Of a stretch of DNA of 64,000 bases, positions 52,301 to 61,204 are shown one piece after another. Both the position numbers and the translations under genes were made by a program. Numbering within the stretch: the first letter of the stretch is position 1; each line of letters opens with the position of its first letter. The notes below the pieces were generated by a model. It searched no databases, had not been told where the DNA came from, and worked only from the letters and a program-made list of their open reading frames with translations. The DNA comes from an uncultured Pelagibacteraceae bacterium (GTDB lineage: Bacteria > Pseudomonadota > Alphaproteobacteria > Pelagibacterales > Pelagibacteraceae), in NCBI GenBank assembly GCA_902531885.1, contig CACAFZ010000001.1, positions 62,001-126,000 on the forward strand. Direction: 5' to 3'.

Positions 52301-53517
52301 TATTAAAAAATTTTATACCAAACAAGACAGCTTTAGTTACGTTAATTGCAGCATGTTTAGTTGTTATAATTTCTCTAGGAATTAGACAAACATTTGGTCT
52401 ATTTTATTTTGATTTTGAAACTGATTTAAATATTACAATGACTCAATTTGGTTTTGCAATTGGGTTACAACTATTTTTATGGGGTCTTTTCGGACCTTGG
52501 TTTGGAATAATTACAGATAAATACGGAGGAAATATTGCTGTTTTTATAGGTTTTTTATTTTACTTAGCGGGAGCAGGATTATTATATTCAGGAATTAATA
52601 CTGGTTTTTATTTTACTTTAAGTATGGGAGTTTTAATTGGTATAGGCTTAGGAGCCACAGCAATTAGTATACCAGTTTCAATTGTTGCCAAACATTTTCC
52701 GTTATCAAACAGAACTATAGCAATTGGAATTGTTACATCGGCGGGATCTTTTGGATACTTTTTATCTCCTTTGTTTACTCGTTATTCATTAAGAGAAGTT
52801 GGCTGGGAAACAACCATATTATTTTTTATTATATTATTATTTTTAGGTTTAATAGTAGCGTTTTTTCTTTCAACTCCAAAAATTGATAGCGGAACTAATT
52901 TTGAAAATAAACAAACTGCTACTGAAGCAATTAAAGAAGCTTTTAATAACAAAAGTTACGTTTATTTAACATTAGGTTTTTTTGTTTGTGGATGGCACAT
53001 AGCACTTGTTGCAACACACATACCAACCTATGTAAATGACAGAGGTTTACCAGACTGGTGTGCGGCAACTATTTTAGCTCTAATCGGTCTTTTTAATATG
53101 ATAGGGACCATTACCGCAGGATATCTATCAACAAAATATAGTAAAAAAAATATTTTAAGTGCAATATATTTTTTAAGAGGCGTATCAATAATGTATTTTA
53201 TTTTTTTGCCACCAAGCGTTTTTAATGCAATAATATTTGGAATTACTTTCGGTTTTCTATGGTTAGCAACCGTACCACCAACAAATGGAATTGTGGGTCA
53301 TATTTTTGGAACTAAATACATTGCATTACTTTATGGATTTGTATTCTTGAGCCATCAAGTTGGCTCTTTTCTTGGAGCATATCTTGGCGGATTATTTTAT
53401 GATTTATATGGTTCATTTGACTATGCATGGTACATTTCTATCGCTTTATCTATTTTTGCAGGTTTGATACATTTACCTATAAAAGAGAAAGCAATTGAAA
53501 GAACTCAAACTGCATAA
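52297..53517 (+). CDS. Major facilitator superfamily transporter
   Basis: The 406-residue protein has 12 hydrophobic segments, the loop 2-3 motif GIITDKYGG (about residue 72) and a central hydrophilic loop of about 20 residues near residue 205. It resembles the oxalate/formate antiporter-like branch (SLGIRQTFGLFYFDFE start), but the substrate cannot be read. The GTG start overlaps the metC stop (GTGA). Confidence 0.85.
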   Translation: MILKNFIPNKTALVTLIAACLVVIISLGIRQTFGLFYFDFETDLNITMTQFGFAIGLQLFLWGLFGPWFGIITDKYGGNIAVFIGFLFYLAGAGLLYSGINTGFYFTLSMGVLIGIGLGATAISIPVSIVAKHFPLSNRTIAIGIVTSAGSFGYFLSPLFTRYSLREVGWETTILFFIILLFLGLIVAFFLSTPKIDSGTNFENKQTATEAIKEAFNNKSYVYLTLGFFVCGWHIALVATHIPTYVNDRGLPDWCAATILALIGLFNMIGTITAGYLSTKYSKKNILSAIYFLRGVSIMYFIFLPPSVFNAIIFGITFGFLWLATVPPTNGIVGHIFGTKYIALLYGFVFLSHQVGSFLGAYLGGLFYDLYGSFDYAWYISIALSIFAGLIHLPIKEKAIERTQTA

Positions 53518-54709
53518 ATTAAGATTTAGTCCATATTTAGATAAGCTTTATCATTCTGATAAGCCTTTAATAATTTATAAAGTAAAAAATGGATACAATT
53601 TATACACTGATTTTTCAAAAAAAATTATAATTACTAAAAACAATATAAATAAATTTTTTAATAATTTTTCGAAAAAAAAATTTACGAAAGAAACTGATTT
53701 GTATATTGGATTTTTAGGTTATGAGATTCTTTGTAATTTACTAAAAATTAATATAAAAAATCAAAAAAAACTTAATTTTTATAAGGGTATATTTTATAAG
53801 CCAGAAACAATAATAAAAATAAGAAAAGATATTAAAATAATTAGTTCTAAAAAAAATAAAAAATTCAGAAATTTTTTTAATAAAACTCAAATTTTAACCC
53901 AATTTAAAATGAATATTAGTTATAAAAAATATCAAAAAATATTTGAATTATTTTCAAAAAAAATAAAACAGGGTGAAACATATCAAATTAAAGTTTGTAC
54001 AAAATATAAAAACACGTCGCAAATAAATCCCGTAAATTTTTTTTGGAAACTTATGAAAATAAACTCTTCTCCAGAATCCTTTATGATTAGAGATAAAGAT
54101 TTTTCTATAGTAAGCTGTTCTCCAGAAACTCTAATAGATAAAAAAAGCAATAAAATTATTACTAAACCAATCGCAGGAACTTTAAGAAAAAATAAAAAAA
54201 TAAACAAGTTAAAAGCACTTAATTTTTTTAGAAATAACAATAAAGAAACTAAAGAACATAATATGATTGTTGATATGGAAAGAAGTGATTTATCAAAAAT
54301 ATGTAAAGCAGGCTCTGTAAAAATATTAAAACAAAAATATGTCGAGGAATATAAGCATTTATTTCACTATGTAACCTCTATAAGAGGTGATTTAAAAAAC
54401 AAAATAAAAATTGTAGATATTATTAAATCTATGATGCCAGGAGGTTCAGTTATTGGATGTCCTAAAATCAGAACTTTAGAACTTTTAAATAAACAAGAAA
54501 CTGAAGATAGAAACATATTCACTGGAAGTTTTGGATATATAAAATTTAATCAAGACATGAGATTTAATATTATAATAAGATCAATTCTTAATTATAAAAA
54601 AATTTCAGAAATATCCGCTGCATCTGGCATTGTTTTAGAAAGCACTCCAAAAAAAGAGTTTAATGAAAATTTTATAAAAGCAAAATCTCTACTGGAATTA
54701 TACAAATGA
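53495..54709 (+). CDS. pabB: Aminodeoxychorismate synthase component I
   Basis: The 404-residue chorismate-utilising enzyme has KPIAGTLRKN (225-229 PIAGT), IVDMERSDLSKIC, VTSIRGDLKNKI and MPGGSVIGCPKIRTLELL, the component-I signatures. The genes that follow are pabA and pabC, so it should make 4-amino-4-deoxychorismate. The motif is PIAGT, as in TrpE, not the PIKGT of E. coli PabB, which uses the Lys as nucleophile. The start is a TTG overlapping the MFS gene by 23 bases; no ATG fits better. Confidence 0.82.
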   Translation: MKELKLHKLRFSPYLDKLYHSDKPLIIYKVKNGYNLYTDFSKKIIITKNNINKFFNNFSKKKFTKETDLYIGFLGYEILCNLLKINIKNQKKLNFYKGIFYKPETIIKIRKDIKIISSKKNKKFRNFFNKTQILTQFKMNISYKKYQKIFELFSKKIKQGETYQIKVCTKYKNTSQINPVNFFWKLMKINSSPESFMIRDKDFSIVSCSPETLIDKKSNKIITKPIAGTLRKNKKINKLKALNFFRNNNKETKEHNMIVDMERSDLSKICKAGSVKILKQKYVEEYKHLFHYVTSIRGDLKNKIKIVDIIKSMMPGGSVIGCPKIRTLELLNKQETEDRNIFTGSFGYIKFNQDMRFNIIIRSILNYKKISEISAASGIVLESTPKKEFNENFIKAKSLLELYK

Positions 54710-55263
54710 TATATGTAGTAGATCATCAAGACTCATTTACTTGGAATGTTGTGCATCAATTTTCAAAATTTAAAAAAGTTTTTTGCACAAATTACTTTGA
54801 TTTGAATCAAAAAAAATTAGAACAATCGGAAGTTATAGTATTATCGCCCGGACCAGGATCTCCTAAAGACTATCCATTAACATCAAAAATATATAAAAAA
54901 TACAAAGGTAAAAAAAAAATTATAGGAATATGCTTGGGGTATCAGCAAATATTACATAACGAGAATGGTAAAATTATACAGCAAAAAAATATTTTTCATG
55001 GTTATCAATCAAAAGTAAAAGTAACCAAAGATAGCAATATATTTAAAAAAAAAACTTTTTTTAAAGTTGGAAGATATCATTCACTTAAGCTATATGAGCC
55101 TTATAATTCAAAAAATATAAAAATATCGATGAGATGTTCCAAAACAAATATTCCTATGGCAATAGAAGATATAGAAAAAAAAGTTTTTGGTTTTCAATTT
55201 CATCCAGAATCTTTTTTAACTGAAAATGGTGACTTTATTATTAAAAAAATCTTATCAGCATAA
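54706..55263 (+). CDS. pabA: Aminodeoxychorismate synthase glutamine amidotransferase component
   Basis: The 185-residue class I amidotransferase has VVDHQDSFTWNVV at the start, the nucleophile Cys in GICLGYQ (about residue 76) and the catalytic His and Glu in FQFHPESFLTENG (about residue 165). It supplies ammonia to PabB. It overlaps pabB by 4 and pabC by 38 bases, so translation is coupled. Confidence 0.87.
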   Translation: MIYVVDHQDSFTWNVVHQFSKFKKVFCTNYFDLNQKKLEQSEVIVLSPGPGSPKDYPLTSKIYKKYKGKKKIIGICLGYQQILHNENGKIIQQKNIFHGYQSKVKVTKDSNIFKKKTFFKVGRYHSLKLYEPYNSKNIKISMRCSKTNIPMAIEDIEKKVFGFQFHPESFLTENGDFIIKKILSA

Positions 55264-55996
55264 AGACCTTAAAGAGATTAAGTTTAATGATCTTTGGAAT
55301 CTGCATGGAATTTTTACAACCATGAGAGTCATTGGCAAACCGCCGAAAATATTATTTTTTAAAGAACATATAAATAATTTAATTAAGTCATTGAAGATTT
55401 ATAAAATTAAAAAAAAAAACTTAAAAAAAAATATTCTCAATTTAATTAAATTAAATGTAAATAAAAATAAAAAATATGATCATTTATTAAGAGTTGCTTC
55501 AAATAATAAAATTATTTCAATTTCTTTGAGAAAAAGACAAAAACCAAAATTAAATTTTACACTCACTATGATTAAATATAAAAGAATAGATCCTGAGTAC
55601 AAAAATTTGAAGTATAGAAAAATTCATAGTTATTTAAAAAAAATAAATACAAATAAATCTGATATTGCATTATACAAGAATAATAGATTGCTAGAAACTG
55701 GCACTTCTAATTTACTATTTATAAAAAAAAATAAAATTTACTCGCCAATAAACAATTTTTATAAAGGAACTACACTTAGTTTTTTTATGAAAAATATTAA
55801 AATTATTAAAAAAAATATATTAATTAATTTATTAGAAAATTATGAAGAAATTATAATTGTTGGATCAGGCAAAGGAGTAGTTTCAGTGAAATCTATAAAT
55901 AATTTAAGTTGGAAAAGAAAAAGTTTAAAATATTACAGAATTTTATCAAAAATTTATCAACAATCTGTTTCGAAGTGTCCTCGATATAACGGTTGA
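55226..55996 (+). CDS. pabC: Aminodeoxychorismate lyase (PLP class IV)
   Basis: The 256-residue fold-type IV protein has GIFTTMRVIGKPPKILFFKEH near residue 27, the region of the catalytic Lys in NLKYRKIHSYLKK, and the PLP-phosphate segment LETGTSNLLFI (about residue 153). It should convert 4-amino-4-deoxychorismate to p-aminobenzoate and pyruvate. The start overlaps pabA by 38 bases; a later internal start is possible. Confidence 0.78.
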   Translation: MVTLLLKKSYQHKDLKEIKFNDLWNLHGIFTTMRVIGKPPKILFFKEHINNLIKSLKIYKIKKKNLKKNILNLIKLNVNKNKKYDHLLRVASNNKIISISLRKRQKPKLNFTLTMIKYKRIDPEYKNLKYRKIHSYLKKINTNKSDIALYKNNRLLETGTSNLLFIKKNKIYSPINNFYKGTTLSFFMKNIKIIKKNILINLLENYEEIIIVGSGKGVVSVKSINNLSWKRKSLKYYRILSKIYQQSVSKCPRYNG

Positions 55997-56044
55997 TCTA
56001 TTATCTTATCTATACTAAAAGCCTTTATTCGAAGGGATAAAACT

Positions 56045-56848
56045 ATGATGCTATCTGTAAACCCATTTGTAATACTGGCAGAATCTGTATCACCAATATT
56101 TTTACAATCATTTGTGGTTGTTATGATTATATTGGTTGTCATAGGTACTCTTGTAGACATTATCCATAAAAAAAATGTAAAATATTTTTTTAAAAATGCA
56201 AAAAAAGCTAAATTATCAGCAACAAAAAAATTAACTACTGGTGAAAAAATATCTGTAATTTCTAAAACTATTGCTAGCGATATTGCAACTACATCCGAGC
56301 TCGGTGCTGGACAAAGAAGAGCAGCACATCTTCTTGGAATGTATGGAACAATTTTATTTTGGATAAGTTCAGTTATAATGATTTTTTGTTATTCATCACC
56401 ATCTTCAACAACGCCATCTGCATGGCCAATCATGTGGCACATAGGTGCTATAATGACAGTACTTGGAGGATCATGGTTTTGGTTTTTTTTAAGAGTAGAT
56501 GTTTATTCGGAAGCTCAACCTTGGTATAGAATTATTAAAGCAGATTTATTTGTACTTGCACTGATTGCATCTTCATTGTTTGGTTTAATTTGGTCATTTT
56601 TACAATCTTTAAATTTAAATGACAGGTGGGATGATAAAGTATTTTTAGTTTTTTATATTTTATCAAACTTAGTATTATTTGGTGGTGTTTACTGGTCAAA
56701 ATTTGCACATATGTTTTATAAACCAGGAGCAGCTATACAAAAGAATTTAGCTGAAGCTGATGGCTCAAGAGATAATTTACCACCCCCAGCAGATGCACCT
56801 GAGCAATTTGGCCTAGGTATAAAAAGAGAAGAGCCAAAACATTATTAA
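56045..56848 (+). CDS. aprM: APS reductase membrane anchor subunit
   Basis: The 267-residue membrane protein has an N-terminal hydrophobic segment, then about four more between residues 90 and 225, and GAGQRRAAHLLGMYGTILFW near residue 88. Its C-terminus is hydrophilic and proline-rich. It precedes aprB and aprA, as AprM does in sulfur-oxidising bacteria, and presumably links the AprBA enzyme to the quinone pool. AGGGA lies before the ATG. Confidence 0.82.
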   Translation: MMLSVNPFVILAESVSPIFLQSFVVVMIILVVIGTLVDIIHKKNVKYFFKNAKKAKLSATKKLTTGEKISVISKTIASDIATTSELGAGQRRAAHLLGMYGTILFWISSVIMIFCYSSPSSTTPSAWPIMWHIGAIMTVLGGSWFWFFLRVDVYSEAQPWYRIIKADLFVLALIASSLFGLIWSFLQSLNLNDRWDDKVFLVFYILSNLVLFGGVYWSKFAHMFYKPGAAIQKNLAEADGSRDNLPPPADAPEQFGLGIKREEPKHY

Positions 56849-56869
56849 TATGATAGAGGAAAATTAAAT

Positions 56870-57340
56870 ATGTCGACTTTTGTATATATGACCCGTTGTG
56901 ATGGATGTGGACATTGTGTAGATATTTGTCCATCTGACATTATGCACATTGATGAAACAATTAGACGTGCAAAAAACATTGAACCAAATTTTTGTTGGGA
57001 ATGTTATTCATGTGTGAAAGCATGCCCAAATCATGCAATTGATGTTCGTGGTTATGCAGACTTTGCTCCAATGGGACACAGTGTAAGAGTTAGAAGAGAG
57101 GAAGAAAAAGGAACTATATCTTGGAAAATTAAATTCAGAAATGGAACAGTTAAAGATTTTATATCTCCAATAACAACAAAACCGTGGGGAAAATTTATTC
57201 CAAAACTATCAGAAGGAGAAAAACCTAATCAAGGAGAAATAAATTCTCAAATACTATATTCAGAACCAAAAGGTTTAAACACAAACAAAGAGTTACCTAA
57301 AATTGAAAAAAGTGCATTTAAAAAGGGAGTTTATTATTAA
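56870..57340 (+). CDS. aprB: Adenylylsulfate (APS) reductase beta subunit
   Basis: The 156-residue iron-sulfur protein has two 4Fe-4S motifs, CDGCGHCVDICP (about residue 10) and CWECYSCVKACP (about residue 41). The extra C-terminal beta region wraps the alpha subunit in known AprBA. It passes electrons to or from AprA. It overlaps aprA by one base. Confidence 0.93.
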   Translation: MSTFVYMTRCDGCGHCVDICPSDIMHIDETIRRAKNIEPNFCWECYSCVKACPNHAIDVRGYADFAPMGHSVRVRREEEKGTISWKIKFRNGTVKDFISPITTKPWGKFIPKLSEGEKPNQGEINSQILYSEPKGLNTNKELPKIEKSAFKKGVYY

Positions 57341-59196
57341 TGGCTAGAAAAACTATTTTTGAAGATTGTGATGTTCTAGTTGTAGGTGGAGGTATGGCTG
57401 GCACTGGTGCTGCATTTGAAGCTAGACATTGGGGTAGAGATTTAAAAATAATATGTGTTGAAAAAGCAAATATTGATAGAAGTGGAGCTGTTGCTCAAGG
57501 TTTATACGCTATCAACTGTTACATGGGAATGCAATGGGGAGAAAATATGCCAGAGGACCATGTGCGTTATGCAAGAAATGATTTAATGGGACTTGTCAGA
57601 GAAGATCTTGGATATGATATGGCAAGACATGTAGATTCAACTGTACATATGTTTGATGAATGGGGTCTACCTATGATGAAAAATAAAGAAACAGGTAGAT
57701 ATCAAAGAGAAGGTAAGTGGCAAATAATGATTCACGGAGAAAGTTACAAACCAATTGTTGCAGAAGCTGCAAAAAAATCTGCAGATAAAATTTACAACAG
57801 AATAATGATTACTCATCTTTTAAAGGATGAGAGTAAAGAAAATAGAATAGCTGGGGCAGTCGGTTTTAATATGAGAACAGGGGATTACTATGTTTTTAAA
57901 GCTAAAACTGTAATAGTGGCTGCTGGTGGAGCATCACATATTTTTAAACCAAGAGCTGTTGGAGAAGGAATGGGAAGAACCTGGTACGCTCCATGGAGCA
58001 ATGGATCTGCTTATGCTTTACCAATTGAAGTAGGAGCTAAAATGACTCAAATGGAAAATAGAATTGTTTTATGTAGATTTAAAGATGGTTATGGTCCTGT
58101 TGGTGCTTACTTCTTGCATTTAAAAACATACACACAAAATGCAAATGGCGAAAATTATGAAAAAAAATGGTACGAAGAAACTAAAAAACTAGTTGGAGAA
58201 TACATAGATCATCATCCTGTACCAACTTGTTTAAGAAACCATGCTTTTATAAAAGAAGTAGCTGCTGGAGGTGGACCAATTCATATGGTTACAAAAGAAG
58301 CTTTTCAAGATCCCCATTTAGAAACTGTAGGTTGGGAAAATTTCTTAGGTATGACTGTTGGTCAAGCAGTAGTTTGGGCTTCACAAAACATTGATCCAAA
58401 ATATACAAATCCAGAACTAACAACATCTGAACCATATGTAATGGGATCACATGCTACATGCTCTGGAGCCTGGGTAAGTGGTCCAGAAGATATTGCACCC
58501 GATGATTATTTTTGGGGTTACAATAGAATGATGTCTGTAGATGGTTTGTTTGGAGCAGGAGATACTGTAGGAGGAAGTGCACATAAATTTTCATCAGGAT
58601 CATTTACTGAGGGAAGATTAGCAGCTAAAGCAGCTGTTAAATATATACAAGATAAAAAAGCTAATGATATTGAAGTATCTGAACAACAATACCAAAATTT
58701 AAAAGAAGTTATATTTAAACCTATGGAAAACTACACTGTAGGAAGAAACGAGATAACGGGTGGAACTGTTTCCCCAAGTTATATTTCACCAATTCAAGGT
58801 CTTCAAAGATTACAAAAAATAATGGATGAATATTGTGGTGGTATTACAAATAATTATATGACTAACGATAATTTGCTTAAAAGAGGATTGGAGCTTTTAG
58901 ACTGGCTTCAAGAAGACTTAGAAAATGTTGCTGCTGAAGATTATCACCAATTAATGAGAGCTTGGGAACTGAAACACAGAACATTGACCTCACAATGTGT
59001 TACAGAACATACCTTATACCGAGAAGAAACACGTTGGCCAGGATATTATTATAGGGGCGATCACATGAAACTTGATGATGAAAATTGGCACTGCTTAACA
59101 GTATCACGTAGAGATCCTGAGTCAGGTAAATTTTCAATGGAAAAAAAACCTGTCTACCATATAGTTGATGATAAAGAGAAGAAGCAAGCTTCTTAA
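57340..59196 (+). CDS. aprA: Adenylylsulfate (APS) reductase alpha subunit
   Basis: The 618-residue flavoprotein of the fumarate reductase family has DVLVVGGGMAGTGAAFEARHWG near residue 10, SGAVAQGLYAINCYMG (about residue 50), VGEGMGRTWYAPWSNGSAY and GSHATCSGAWVSGPEDIAP, all typical of AprA. Here, with sulfite-releasing enzymes nearby, it likely works toward APS formation from sulfite and AMP. SAR11 AprBA has been described in sulfur-oxidiser-type phylogenies (from memory). Confidence 0.94.
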   Translation: MARKTIFEDCDVLVVGGGMAGTGAAFEARHWGRDLKIICVEKANIDRSGAVAQGLYAINCYMGMQWGENMPEDHVRYARNDLMGLVREDLGYDMARHVDSTVHMFDEWGLPMMKNKETGRYQREGKWQIMIHGESYKPIVAEAAKKSADKIYNRIMITHLLKDESKENRIAGAVGFNMRTGDYYVFKAKTVIVAAGGASHIFKPRAVGEGMGRTWYAPWSNGSAYALPIEVGAKMTQMENRIVLCRFKDGYGPVGAYFLHLKTYTQNANGENYEKKWYEETKKLVGEYIDHHPVPTCLRNHAFIKEVAAGGGPIHMVTKEAFQDPHLETVGWENFLGMTVGQAVVWASQNIDPKYTNPELTTSEPYVMGSHATCSGAWVSGPEDIAPDDYFWGYNRMMSVDGLFGAGDTVGGSAHKFSSGSFTEGRLAAKAAVKYIQDKKANDIEVSEQQYQNLKEVIFKPMENYTVGRNEITGGTVSPSYISPIQGLQRLQKIMDEYCGGITNNYMTNDNLLKRGLELLDWLQEDLENVAAEDYHQLMRAWELKHRTLTSQCVTEHTLYREETRWPGYYYRGDHMKLDDENWHCLTVSRRDPESGKFSMEKKPVYHIVDDKEKKQAS

Positions 59197-59213
59197 AATA
59201 AGTTTTAAAATTA

Positions 59214-59564
59214 ATGAGTTTTTTAGATAAATCCGACCAGGAAATCATTAAGATTGCTGATTCAATTTGGGAAAATTTAATTAAATCTTCTAATATTAAA
59301 GATTATGGTGGTTTTACAAAAGATTTTTCATCACAGATGCTTTACGGAGCAAATGAAGTTGAGTTAGGTAAACAATGGGCAAGTAATGAACTAATTTCAA
59401 ACTTATCGGAAAATTGCAAAGCCTTTGGATGTTTGCGAAGAGGGCTATATGTAACTGTTCTATACAAGCAAACTAGTACTAAAATTCCAGGAGAATTTCT
59501 AGGTCGTTTAGTTTTGGGAGAGGAAGATGGTTTTGTTAAGGTCTTTGGTGCAACCATTTTTTAG
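59214..59564 (+). CDS. Conserved hypothetical protein downstream of aprA (possible NTF2-like fold)
   Basis: The 116-residue protein begins 18 bases after aprA. It has no membrane segment. IADSIWENLIKSSNIKDY near the N-terminus and GEFLGRLVLGEEDGFVKVFGA at the C-terminus resemble the layout of SnoaL/NTF2-like proteins, but only loosely. It probably belongs to the apr operon. The function is unknown. Confidence 0.6.
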   Translation: MSFLDKSDQEIIKIADSIWENLIKSSNIKDYGGFTKDFSSQMLYGANEVELGKQWASNELISNLSENCKAFGCLRRGLYVTVLYKQTSTKIPGEFLGRLVLGEEDGFVKVFGATIF

Positions 59565-59637
59565 GGTCGATTTAAAAAAATTTTTAATTTTTGCAAATAA
59601 AGCTTGAAAAATTCTCTATCCAGGTGTACTTGCGAGT

Positions 59638-59787
59638 ATGCTTAAAAATTTTAATAAAAATATGATTAATATATTTAAGCAAATTCCAGAACAATTATTT
59701 TCATTTACTTCAAAATCGGTGATCTATTTTGGATTAGCAATTTACTGGGGTGTGATTTTATGGAGTACTATTATTAATATAATTTAA
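59638..59787 (+). CDS. Small single-span membrane protein (49 aa)
   Basis: A 49-residue ATG-initiated frame ends in YFGLAIYWGVILWSTIINII, one hydrophobic segment preceded by an amphipathic helix. It lies in the otherwise empty gap between the apr operon and the TauE-type gene, and starts 6 bases before that next gene ends its own leader (stop 59787, next ATG 59794). Its upstream region has AAGCTTGAAAAAT, also seen before the HU gene. Probably real, but unproven. Confidence 0.5.
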   Translation: MLKNFNKNMINIFKQIPEQLFSFTSKSVIYFGLAIYWGVILWSTIINII

Positions 59788-59793
59788 ATTTTT

Positions 59794-60876
59794 ATGGATT
59801 TCTTTCTTCCAGTCGCGGAAGTTTATGTTAGTTTACCATTAATTTTTATTCTTAGTTTAATTGTCGGGGTTCTCTCAGGATTATTTGGAGTAGGTGGTGG
59901 ATTTTTAATGACACCATTTTTAATTTTTTTAGGAATTCCTCCATCATATGCAGTTGCTAATGAAGCGAATAATATCTTAGGAACTTCAGTATCAGGCTCT
60001 ACAACACATTGGTTAAAAAACACTTTAGATTATAAAATGGGGTTTATGATTGTCATTGGCGGTGCTATTGGAACTGTCATTGGTATAATTACGTTTACAT
60101 ATTTTAAGGATATTGGAAAAATTAACATAGTTATTTCTTTGGCTTATATGTATATTTTGGCAATCATCGGAACTATAATGTTAGTTCAAGGAATCTCTGA
60201 AATTGATAGAGCAAGAAAAAAAATAGTTATAAAAAAAAAATTACATAGTCATTATTGGATACATGGACTTCCATTAAGAATGAGATTTAAAAAATCTCAA
60301 TTGTATGAGAGCGCTTTCACACCAATAATAATTGGTTTAATAGTAGGTTTTATTGCTGCAATAATGGGAATTGGTGGCGCTTTTCTGTTGGTACCTGCTA
60401 TGATTTATATAATTGGTATGCCAACCAAATTAGTTCCGGGAACATCTTTATTTGTTACGATATTTGTAAGTGCAATTGTAACAGTTCTGCATGCACTTAA
60501 TTACGGATCAATTGATTTAATTTTAGTAACAGTATTGATTTTAGGCTCAATACTTGGTGTGCAGGTAGGTCAAAAATTAGGTGAAAAAATTGATAGTTCT
60601 CAATTTAAAACCATTTTAGCAGTATTATTATTGTTAGTAGGTATAGCTATTGCTTATGACACTTTTATAGCTGAACAGACAATAAACGATTTAAACAACA
60701 ATGGAACTAAAGCGATGGGTAACTTAGAAAAATTCATATTAGACTTATCAAAAGATTTTCCTGTAATGTATGGAACGGTTTCAATTGTACTTGCTATAGT
60801 TTTGGGCATAGGAGCAGCATTTGTTAGAAAGTTTTTTTCAGATTTAAGAAAAAAAATCCAACAACCAGTCGCATAA
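59794..60876 (+). CDS. TauE/SafE-family permease (probable sulfite exporter)
   Basis: The 360-residue membrane protein has about nine hydrophobic segments and the repeats GLFGVGGGFLMTPFLIFLGI (about residue 29) and GFIAAIMGIGGAFLLVPAMI (about residue 186). Its location beside AprBA, SuyAB and Xsc makes sulfite export its most likely job, keeping the toxic product of sulfonate cleavage low. It is longer than the paralogue at 40956 owing to a C-terminal segment. Confidence 0.82.
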   Translation: MDFFLPVAEVYVSLPLIFILSLIVGVLSGLFGVGGGFLMTPFLIFLGIPPSYAVANEANNILGTSVSGSTTHWLKNTLDYKMGFMIVIGGAIGTVIGIITFTYFKDIGKINIVISLAYMYILAIIGTIMLVQGISEIDRARKKIVIKKKLHSHYWIHGLPLRMRFKKSQLYESAFTPIIIGLIVGFIAAIMGIGGAFLLVPAMIYIIGMPTKLVPGTSLFVTIFVSAIVTVLHALNYGSIDLILVTVLILGSILGVQVGQKLGEKIDSSQFKTILAVLLLLVGIAIAYDTFIAEQTINDLNNNGTKAMGNLEKFILDLSKDFPVMYGTVSIVLAIVLGIGAAFVRKFFSDLRKKIQQPVA

Positions 60877-60881
60877 AAAAT

Positions 60882-61199
60882 ATGATATTTAAAAAATTTT
60901 TAGTAATCATAAGTTTAATTTTTATTTTTTTTGTATCCAAAATTTCTTATTCTGACGAAGTATTTAAAAGAGGTAAAGAAATATTTTTAAATGAAGGAAA
61001 CTGCGCATCTTGCCATACATTATCAGATGCTGAGTCTATAGGAGTCATCGGACCTAATCTTGATGAGATAAAACCAAGTATAGAACTTGTTTTATCTATT
61101 GTGAAAAATGGAAGAGGTGTAATGCCTGGATATCAAGAAATTTTAAATTCGGAAGAAATTGAAGCAGTATCACACTATGTATCAAAAGCTTCTAACTGA
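60882..61199 (+). CDS. Exported monohaem cytochrome c
   Basis: The 105-residue protein has a signal peptide (about residues 1-24, ending SYS) and one haem motif, CASCH (C41, C44, H45), with M81 in NGRGVMPGYQ as the probable second ligand. It is small and class I-like. It could take electrons from sulfite oxidation in the periplasm, but no sulfite dehydrogenase gene is in view. It is 6 bases from TauE and convergent with suyB. Confidence 0.88.
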   Translation: MIFKKFLVIISLIFIFFVSKISYSDEVFKRGKEIFLNEGNCASCHTLSDAESIGVIGPNLDEIKPSIELVLSIVKNGRGVMPGYQEILNSEEIEAVSHYVSKASN

Positions 61200-61204
61200 T
61201 AAAT

